This document shows, piece by piece, positions 56,981-64,000 of a stretch of DNA of 64,000 bases. The position numbers were made by a program, and so were the translations under genes. Source of the stretch: Neonectria sp. B-13 (taxonomy: Eukaryota > Ascomycota > Sordariomycetes > Hypocreales > Nectriaceae). The stretch lies in the NCBI GenBank assembly GCA_002682825.1, contig NOKP01000021.1:248001-312000 (forward strand), read 5' to 3'. The notes under the pieces were generated by a model. That model was not told where the DNA came from and searched no databases. It worked only from the letters and a program-made list of their open reading frames with translations. How positions within the stretch are numbered: the stretch's first letter is position 1; each line of letters starts with the position of its first letter.

Positions 56981-58908
56981 ATGCCGTCGCTCTCTAAGCT
57001 GGCCGCCGTCTTGGCCGTCGGCGCCTTCGCCCTCGTCGATGCAAAGGCCTGTCCTCCGATGGGCGCCGTCTTCCCAGCTCCCCAGGCCCCCAGCCAGAGC
57101 AAAGGCGTCAAGAACGCAGTCTCGGCTCTGAAAGACGCTCTTGATGAGCAGACTTCTTCGCTGTTTGAGACTTCTGCCCTCTCCATCGGCGTCAAGTCGA
57201 TCCACGAGGATGACCCCCTGTTCACTTACCACTTCACGCCGCCAAACGCCGGATCCGGTGCTCAGAAAATCGGCGATGACACCATGTACAGAATCGCCAG
57301 TGTCTCCAAGATGTTCACCGTGCTCGCCGCGCTCCAGAACTCCGACATTGACATGAACGCTTCGGTGTTGAAGTACCTTCCCCAGCTGAACAAGACGGCT
57401 ACCGACGACCCGGTTCTGTCCTTGGACTGGGAAGAGATCACCGTCGGTGCTCTCGCCGGCCACCTCTCGGGTCTCGGCACTGACTGTAAGCAAGACCCTC
57501 CCAACACACATAACTCAGTACTGACTTCAGAAGTGGCCCAAGATCTCGGTGTCGTTGGCTCCGAGGCCTGGGTGCAGATGGGCCTCCCCGAGTTCTCCAA
57601 GAAGACTGGCCCATCGTGTTCCGGCCTCCCTGGAACGATTCCCTGCTCCAAGGAGGATCTTCTGGACCAGGTCAACCGCCGCCCTCCCGTGTACTCGCCT
57701 TACACGAACCCTGTCTACTCCAACATCGGCATTGCCATGCTGGCTCTGGTGGTGGAGGCAGCCAGCAACAAGACCCTCCACGAGGTTGTTACCCGCGACA
57801 TCTTGGACGTTGTCGGCATGGATCACACCTCTACCGGCGAGACGCCTTCTTCCAAGGACATCTTCATCCCCGAGGGCGAGGGTACCTGGAACTCTACTCT
57901 CGAGGTGTTTGACGGGTAAGTCGAGTTGACCTAATCCTAGCTGAATGGATCGCTGACAATGATAGTGCTGGTGGCTTCTACTCGTCCCTGAGCGACTTGC
58001 AAGCGTTTGGCGAGGCCATCCTCACCCACAAGCTGCTGTCCCCCATGGAGACTCGCCGGTGGATGAAGCCGGCCTCTTCTACTTCGTCGTGGGGCTACAT
58101 GGTCGGACACCCGTGGGAGATCCTCCGCACCGACAACGTCACTTCCGACGGCCGCCTGATCGACGTCTACTCCAAGAGCGGCGATCTCGGCCTGTACCAC
58201 ACGCTCACCGGCGTTGTCCCGGACTACGACCTCGTCATCACGGTCATCATGGCCGGCGCCGAGGCGTCGGTCCGCTACGCACCGGCCATTGCCTTCAGCG
58301 CCGTGATCCAGAGCCTCCTCCCGGCCATCGAGGCCGCGGGCCGCGAAGAGGCCAAGGCGGCGTACGTGGGCGAGTACACGGAGCGGTCGACCAACTCCAG
58401 CATCACCTTCAAGATCGACGACGGCCCCGGGCTGCTCATCTCGCAGTGGCAGGTGCGCGGGTACGACGTGCTCACCAACATCGGCGGCTACTCGTGGGCT
58501 ACGCTGGAGACGGGCAAGGTCAGCAGCCCGCCGCCCGTGTCGGCGCGCGTGTACCCGACCAACCTGGAGACCAAGGGCTCGGCGGCGTGGCGGGCCGTGT
58601 TCGACTTCAGCAACGCGACGGTGGATGCGGTGCTGGACAGCAAGCTGTTCTTCAAGGACGGCAGCTGCCAGACGTGGTTCTCGCAGGACCGACAGACGTA
58701 CGACTTCCTCAGCCTGGACGAGTTCGTCTTTGTCGAGGACGACTCGGAGATTAAGGTCAAGAACCCTGCGTTCAACATCACGCTGAGCAAGGTACATGCT
58801 GCCCCCGAGAAGAAGACGAACGCCGGGAGCGCGGCGGCGGGTGCACCTGGTGCGGGTGCGCTCGCTGTTGTGCTTGCGGCTTCGTTTGTGTTGGTGAGCT
58901 TGTTCTAA
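56981..58908 (+). CDS. Secreted, probably GPI-anchored beta-lactamase-like protein 2, 609 aa, three exons
   Basis: Serine beta-lactamase-fold protein related to the one at 18874-20775; substrate unknown. Exons 56981-57485, 57534-57915 and 57966-58908; introns of 48 and 50 nt. Signal peptide in residues 1-21 (MPSLSKLAAVLAVGAFALVDA). The three active-site motifs are intact: S107-V-S-K110, Y230-S-N232 and YSKSG in exon 3. The C-terminus has a Gly/Ala spacer and a hydrophobic tail (ALAVVLAASFVLVSLF), typical of a GPI-anchor signal and absent from the paralogue. Intron 1 has tandem acceptors (CAG and AAG, 3 nt apart): the first would create an immediate TAA, the second keeps LAQDLGVVGSEAW, and the unspliced form is also open. 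ATG chosen for the signal peptide; an upstream in-frame ATG at 56840 would bury it. Confidence 0.88.
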
Positions 58909-60323
58909 GACGATTCGCAGGTGTAATACGATCCGGCCCTCTATCCGCTGCTTGATTAGTAGCTACGTGTATTCATCATTCTGTACATATTGTCTGTATA
59001 TTATTCTGGTCGACTGAAAAGAGATTCCACCTTTTTAGACTTTGCAGGTGTTGTTCCGAGGATGGGTTAGTCGCGTCTGCCTGATGATGGAGGAAGCCAG
59101 ACTTATTCCAGCCGTGGGGGCCGGGGATATTAATAGTTTGGCGTTGAGCCAGAGTCAGAAACCAGAAGCCCCTTAGAAGGCGGCTAATTAAAATACCCAT
59201 CCATGGAGACCACCCACATTCCTTCCTCGTCGTAGCCATGATCAGCCAGCAGCCGCCAGCTGGGTCTGACCTCGCTTCCCAATGGACAGTGGACACCGTC
59301 ATGATGCACAACACCGACAACGTCAGACTCGCCCTCAAACATGTTCGAGCGTCCAGGCCCAGAGGCTGAAACAGACTAGACTCACCTTTTCATTCCCTTT
59401 TCGCGGTCGGTCCAGGCTGTTCCTGACGAGTAGCAGGTATTGTAGGGCTGACCGGGCGTCGTCCAGGCCTCGTCGTACCATCTGCCTTGCATCGATTCTG
59501 CCCGTGAAACAGCGGCCATCACGAGCGAATCAGCGGCGAGCAAGCATGGGGTCGCCAGGGATCGTTTCCCGTTGCGGGACCCCGCGAGTGGATCGAAACG
59601 GGCGCGCGCGGGTTTGTGAGTGGCCTTTGGAGGATGGCTCCGCCCCTGTGACATGCAGTAGTTGGAGTTGACCTGCAATTGTAGAGGTTGCTCGAGTTGC
59701 TGAAAACGAGGCAGTGAGGCAGCGAGGCAGCGAGGCAACCAACTAGGACTTTAACCACCGAGGAGACGCACACGAGACGAGACAAGACGAGACGGAGTTC
59801 GGGGCAGACTCGAGAGTGGATGACGGCTGACGGATGACGGATGACTTGGCTGTATTTGTCGGTCTTTCGTCAGTCGAGTCGTTCCTTTCATTAACTTATC
59901 CTGCACATGGCCGCCGTGTTGTGTTTCTAGTTCCTGCAGCCTGGCCCAGCTTTTCGACATTCCTTTTCCCTTTTCCCTATTCATCGTCGAACTCTCTCAC
60001 TCACTCACTCACTCTCGCTCTTCCAACTTCTCGATACATCCATCTATCTACACGCTCTTTGACCCTCTTTAACCCTCTTTAACCCTCTTTAACCCCTCTG
60101 TCCTCACCCGCGCCCAGTCCCTTGTGCGGTCCGAGTCCCTCCAGCAATCGACGTTGCATTGATTCCCTTGGTTGTCTGTTTAATTGACACGCAGAATCAA
60201 GTCGCAGACTCAACCCGGCAGCCTGTGTCGTCGCTTGTCGCTCCTTTCAACCCACCGTCCACCGTCCACCACCATCATCATCATCATCACCACAAGAGCT
60301 ACGGCCAATTCCCAACCTCCTCA
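58909..60323. other. Intergenic region and C/T-rich leader of the zinc-finger gene
   Basis: About 1.4 kb. The right part (about 59930-60320) is strongly pyrimidine-rich on the plus strand and includes a ten-base tandem (see separate entry) and a CAT/CAC run at 60270-60293. The open frame continues upstream of the ATG at 60324, but only through non-ATG codons, so it is treated as leader. No other gene recognised. Confidence 0.5.
60051..60099. repeat. Tandem AACCCTCTTT repeat in leader
   Basis: A ten-base unit close to AACCCTCTTT is repeated about four times, with degenerate outer copies. It resembles telomeric CCCTAA only superficially, because of the extra TCTT. Confidence 0.75.
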
Positions 60324-62531
60324 ATGACGGACCGCTTCCCAGAAACCGGCCTCCACCACCTCCCCCTCCGCATCCGCGATGCCCGCCACAGCGACCCGGC
60401 GCCGGGCACAGGCCTCCAGCTGTCGTCCAAGTTCCCCAACCTCGCCACTGGTACTCGCAGCGATGCGCGCTCCAGGCGAGTCCCCGAGAGCCTCCATTTC
60501 GCGCCGGGCGCATTCCGCCTGAGATCGCCCACCGAGTCGTCCATCAGCAGCATCTCGTCCGCCAACATCCCGGACTCGGCCACCACGCATTCGCTCTCCA
60601 CGCTGGCCAGCCCCATCAGCACCAGCTACGCCAGCGACGTCCAGGACATGTTCGCATCCGCCAGCATCGACGACTCCAACTCCAGGCCCACCAGTCGCAT
60701 ATGCCACCGCCACCAACCTTCCAACGGCACCTGCTCGACCTTTGTCAACGACGAAGACGACGGGCCTATTATCACCGGCTACCCGGACTTTGAGCTCAAG
60801 ATCCGCCAGCTGCGCGAGGATCACCACCCCTCCAGACGGTCGCAGCCTGTGAGCCCCGTCACCGAGTCGCCCGTCAAGGAGGAAGACACCAGCACAGAAG
60901 TCGAGTCTTTCGACATTGCCGACGCCGACGCCGATGGTGATGCCGACACCGAAACCGACGCCGATGGGGAATGCGACGCCAACACCCAGAAATGGGAGGG
61001 CAGTTCCACGACCTCCGACGACCTCTCCAGAGACGACGCCGATGTCCTGCTCGGCTGCACCCTTCAGCTGGTCTACGGCATCGACATCAACGAGGCCGCC
61101 ATTTCCCGCGCCACCGCACACGGTCTGGTCGCCAACTTCATCCAGGACATTGACAAGCACATATGGAAGGCTCCTTCAGATACTCAACTGTCGCACACCA
61201 TGTCCACCTCAAGCTCCTCGTCGACGCCCTCGCAGGAGGGATTGGGCGGCGACCCTCGCAGAGGAGGCAAGAGAAAGAAGCTGGGAAAACGCGACGACGA
61301 TGGCGACGAGTTCAGCGACGGTGAAGGCTCAGGCTACCTGCCCACCAAACGCGCGCGCCCCAATCCGCGCGAAGACGAGAACCTCCGCCTGAGCTGCCCG
61401 TTCCGGAAGCGAAACCCTCACCGGTTCAACGTGAGAGACCACCACAGCTGCGCCATGACGTACTTTCCCAAATTCGCAGAACTGCGACAACACATCGTCA
61501 AGCAGCACAAGCGGGACGACCCCACCGCCTTCGTGTGCGACAGGTGCAACCGCGACTTTGCCACGGGAAAGGAACTGCGCGATCACCGCCGGCTGCCAAA
61601 GGAGCTCATTTGCGACATTACCGACCACGACGTCGAAAGCGGCATTGACTCGTCCACCGCCACGAAGCTGCTGAGTCGGAAGCGCGCGAGCGGCGCGTCG
61701 CCGGAGATCCAGTGGCGAGAGATCTGGACCATCCTCTTCCCGGACGATGAGGGCCGAGACATCAAAGCTTTTGGTAGGTGTGCTAGAAACTCAGAGATTC
61801 CAGCCTTACTGACCCGACTAGACTTCACCCCCGTGATTGAGCATTTTGAGCTTACGTCAAACTACTTGGTTTCTTTCCAGCAACTGCAACTATCCCTCCG
61901 CGACAAGATCTCAAACCCTGCCACGCTAGAGACCCTGTCCACCAAGTTCCACCAGTGCTTCGTCGAGACGCTCGACAAGTGCATCGCAGACGCGCAGAGC
62001 ATGCCCTACACCAACCGCAGCAACAAGAAGAGCGAAATCACAAAGACCCAAACCCCGCAGACCATCGTCCAACGCAAGAGCAGGGGCATCCTACCTCGGC
62101 CAGACTCAGGCGTGGTCATGGACGACGGGTCCGAAGAGAGTGGCAGCGTCATGGGCCTCGGACTCGGACACAAGGACAGCGTCCGGACGGTCAAGGGCGG
62201 CCCGCGGCGAGGAAGCAGCCTGGTGCCCGAGACGGTCCGCGAAGTGTTACCGGCGACGTCGATGCCGGGCCCTTTTGACGAGCCGCTGATGCGACAGCCG
62301 TCCGTAACGCCGCTCGGCATGACGGCTTCCATGGACCCTGCCGCCGTACAAGCGTGGAACAACAGCGTCATCTACCAGCAGCTGGACGACGGCACCATGG
62401 GCATCCCCGACCAGTTCGTGCCGGCGGGGGGCATGACGCCGCAGACCGAGTACATGAACTGGATGCCGCAGATGTATCCGCAGGGCTACGACGGCATCAA
62501 CAACGGGTACACGGGGTTCAATCCTCAATGA
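60324..62531 (+). CDS. C2H2-like zinc-finger protein, 719 aa, one 48-nt intron
   Basis: Probable nuclear regulator of unknown target. The first in-frame ATG is 60324 (MTDRFPETGLHH). The N-terminal half is Ser/Thr- and Asp/Glu-rich and probably disordered. A basic stretch GKRKKLGKRDDD precedes two zinc-finger-like segments at about residues 370-440: CPFRKRNPHRFNVRDHHSC with AELRQHIVKQH, and CDRCNRDFATGKELRDHRR. An in-frame 48-nt intron (61774-61821, GTAGGT...CTAG) interrupts IKAF/DFTPVIEHFE; reading through adds 16 residues without a stop. The C-terminus is Met/Gln/Asn-rich (MNWMPQMYPQGYDG). A widespread hypothetical family in Pezizomycotina is likely; the fingers are degenerate, so DNA binding is inferred. 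Confidence 0.8.
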   Translation: MTDRFPETGLHHLPLRIRDARHSDPAPGTGLQLSSKFPNLATGTRSDARSRRVPESLHFAPGAFRLRSPTESSISSISSANIPDSATTHSLSTLASPISTSYASDVQDMFASASIDDSNSRPTSRICHRHQPSNGTCSTFVNDEDDGPIITGYPDFELKIRQLREDHHPSRRSQPVSPVTESPVKEEDTSTEVESFDIADADADGDADTETDADGECDANTQKWEGSSTTSDDLSRDDADVLLGCTLQLVYGIDINEAAISRATAHGLVANFIQDIDKHIWKAPSDTQLSHTMSTSSSSSTPSQEGLGGDPRRGGKRKKLGKRDDDGDEFSDGEGSGYLPTKRARPNPREDENLRLSCPFRKRNPHRFNVRDHHSCAMTYFPKFAELRQHIVKQHKRDDPTAFVCDRCNRDFATGKELRDHRRLPKELICDITDHDVESGIDSSTATKLLSRKRASGASPEIQWREIWTILFPDDEGRDIKAFGRCARNSEIPALLTRLDFTPVIEHFELTSNYLVSFQQLQLSLRDKISNPATLETLSTKFHQCFVETLDKCIADAQSMPYTNRSNKKSEITKTQTPQTIVQRKSRGILPRPDSGVVMDDGSEESGSVMGLGLGHKDSVRTVKGGPRRGSSLVPETVREVLPATSMPGPFDEPLMRQPSVTPLGMTASMDPAAVQAWNNSVIYQQLDDGTMGIPDQFVPAGGMTPQTEYMNWMPQMYPQGYDGINNGYTGFNPQ

Positions 62532-62731
62532 GTGATGTGAAGAAAATGGCAATCTTGATGACGAGACGAGGGCCGGGCTGTGCCTGTGTATTTATAGTGA
62601 TACTTGTAATATCCTCCGTGCGCGGTGTCGCACGTCTAATTCTTTGAAGGCGTTGGAGATATGGAAACGAGCAACAAGAGCAAGAACTCGAGTTGGTTAT
62701 TTCAGCCAAATTCACCAATCCTCCCAGTGCC

Positions 62732-63234
62732 TTAATCTTCTTTGCGTCGACTGCGCTCTGCCATCCGCTCGGCCCGTGAGATCTTAGGTTTAGAGGTTGG
62801 CAGGAAACGTCGTTCGGCTTCTTCCAGGATCTCGGTCCACTGGCTCACACTGATCAGGCCATCAGGCACGTAGGTTGCCCAGGAGTCAGACGACTCAAGG
62901 TATCTTGTGACGGGAGCAGGAGAGGGTGTGGTTTTGGCCGCAGCGGCTCGTACCATCTGTTTGGCTCCGGCTCCTAGCTTAACGGCTGCGAACTCATGGA
63001 GTTGTCTGGTGATTTCCTCGGGAGCTAACGATTTCTCAGGAGCATCGGTAATTCGGGGCGTGGGGTTGAGCACAGCCCGGCTCGATGGTGCTGCGGGCTT
63101 GCCCTCCTGCTTGGAAACCGGCATTGGAGTAACTTTGGTTCGTAGGGGCCGTTAATCTGGGCCGGGTGATGGGCAACAAGACGAGGTGAAAGAGGTGTCT
63201 TGGCAAGATCAGGGTATCCGCTTGACTTTTCCAT
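62732..63234 (-). CDS. Small conserved-looking protein of unknown function, 150 aa, two exons
   Basis: I do not recognise a family. The frame starting MPVSKQEGKPAAPSS (ATG at 63122) is preceded by a stop, while a second frame begins at 63234 with MEKSSGYPDLAK. A 50-nt intron (63182-63133, GTCTTG...AAAG, with a GATTAAC branch-like site about 20 nt before the acceptor) joins them in phase: exon 1 63234-63183, exon 2 63132-62732, giving MEKSSGYPDLAKTPLSPLTP then MPVSK. The donor is weak, so a simple 130-aa start at 63122 remains possible. The C-terminal third has a plausible helical segment (SQWTEILEEAERRFL) and a basic tail (SRAERMAERSRRKED). Confidence 0.6.
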
Positions 63235-63508
63235 GGTTTCGTGGCTCTCGCTGGGTGACGGCGTTTTGTTTGCTATGCTCGAAACTTACGTACGAACAAG
63301 GTGTGCAAACAGTAAGATAGAGGGAGCCTGTTTATGTTGTTTGCCTCCCTCATCTTTTCAATCCTTTCTCTGTCGGTGAATCACTGCAGCCCCTGTGTTT
63401 GGAGCTACTTACGTTTGCATATCGCGTCCACCCTGCCACCTTCTTGGGGCCACACTCTTTCCTCCTTCATCCTCACAGACTTGTCACTTAGCCAGTCCCT
63501 TCTTTGCC

Positions 63509-64000
63509 ATGGCGTCCGGTGCTACCAAAGAGCGTCTTATGGAGAAGACTCGCGCCCAGCTTCCCGACGTCCGGGCTATCGCGGTGTGTCGTATCGACGA
63601 GTCCGAGTTCTGGCAGCAAGCAATTACCCTTTGGGGCGGCCGTACCGATATCTGCCTGACTGCCGACGATTGCTCTTCGCATTGGTATCATAAAGTGAGG
63701 TCATTTTTTCATCTAATGTATGGTAAAGCCGCTGATGGAATACCTTCTTACCCAGTTCCGATCATCGTTCGATATATGGCATTGTTCGCAAAATGCACTC
63801 GATCGCCTCGGCTTCCCATTGTATGTTGAGCTTGCATACGTGGGCTATGATCGCCAAGAGTCCAAGGCTTCATTTTCCCGGTTCTGGGAGGGATTGGAAT
63901 TACCAGCAAGCGACAAGGTCCTTCGAGAGGGTATCAAGATGGCTTCGGTCCGCCCACCTCGCCCAGTGTACATTCCGGCCGATCTCGGACATCCCCAAGG
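63509..64000 (+). CDS. Unknown protein, 5' part (continues past window)
   Basis: Exon 1 63509-63694 (MASGATKERLMEKTRAQLPD...SSHWYHK) is 62 codons. A 61-nt intron (63695-63755, GTGAGG...CCAG) is phase 0 and joins FRSSFDIWHCSQNALDRLGF. The frame then stays open to the window end (LGHPQG). The sequence is protein-like but I do not recognise the family; a soluble, mixed alpha/beta character is suggested. The 276-nt space to the divergent small gene is probably a shared promoter. Confidence 0.75.

Noticed and set aside
57937..58797. 286-codon minus-strand ORF over exon 3 of beta-lactamase-like gene 2
   Set aside because: Arg/Val/Asp-rich antisense shadow; the coding strand shows the KSG motif and a GPI tail.
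60060..60100. Telomere or interstitial telomeric repeat
   Set aside because: The unit is AACCCTCTTT, not TTAGGG/CCCTAA, and it lies in a promoter leader between normal genes.
60321..61160. 279-codon minus-strand ORF over the zinc-finger gene
   Set aside because: Gly/Val-rich antisense of a Ser/Asp-rich disordered region, without motifs.

Overview
The window is nuclear DNA of a filamentous ascomycete (Pezizomycotina, most likely Sordariomycetes). This rests on short GT-AG introns of about 46-102 nt, GC-rich third codon positions, dense intron-poor genes separated by C/T-rich promoters, and the gene set itself (TOR kinase, ARP6, Sip5-like, Zn2Cys6 regulator, GH71 glucanase, NACHT-type NLR, beta-lactamase-like proteins). 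The genus cannot be fixed from sequence reading alone. No bacterial, viral or transposon genes, CRISPR arrays, rRNA or convincing tRNA genes were seen.

Layout. 1-10 kb: 3' part of a ferric reductase (+), a three-exon hexose transporter (-), about 6 kb of gene-poor DNA rich in simple repeats, and a zinc-independent MDR oxidoreductase (+). 11-26.3 kb: five consecutive minus-strand genes. In descending coordinates these are an F-box/Cys-rich protein, an ARA2-like D-arabinose dehydrogenase, a secreted beta-lactamase-like protein, a large NACHT STAND protein with a TIR/SEFIR-like N-terminus, and ARP6. 30-38 kb: a UFD1-domain protein fused to zinc fingers (+) and a Sip5 homologue (+), each behind a long gene-free leader. 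38.6-44 kb: an apparently cytosolic GH71 alpha-1,3-glucanase (+), a GCIP-family protein (-) and the ER glucosidase II beta subunit (+). 44-55.4 kb: the complete TOR kinase gene (-), Rtf2 (+, divergent from TOR) and a Zn2Cys6 regulator (-). 57-64 kb: a second beta-lactamase-like gene with a GPI-type tail (+), a zinc-finger protein (+), a small unknown gene (-) and the 5' part of an unknown gene (+).

The genes do not form an obvious metabolic cluster. Housekeeping and signalling genes (TOR, Rtf2, ARP6, glucosidase II beta, Sip5, UFD1-like) are mixed with accessory genes (NLR, two beta-lactamase-like paralogues, GH71, Zn2Cys6). The most interesting locus is the NACHT gene, a candidate fungal innate-immunity or allorecognition receptor. 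Next are the two beta-lactamase-like paralogues, which share two intron positions although one has lost the tyrosine of the YxN motif. Exon boundaries were inferred by hand from splice signals, reading frame and family resemblance. No database search was run.
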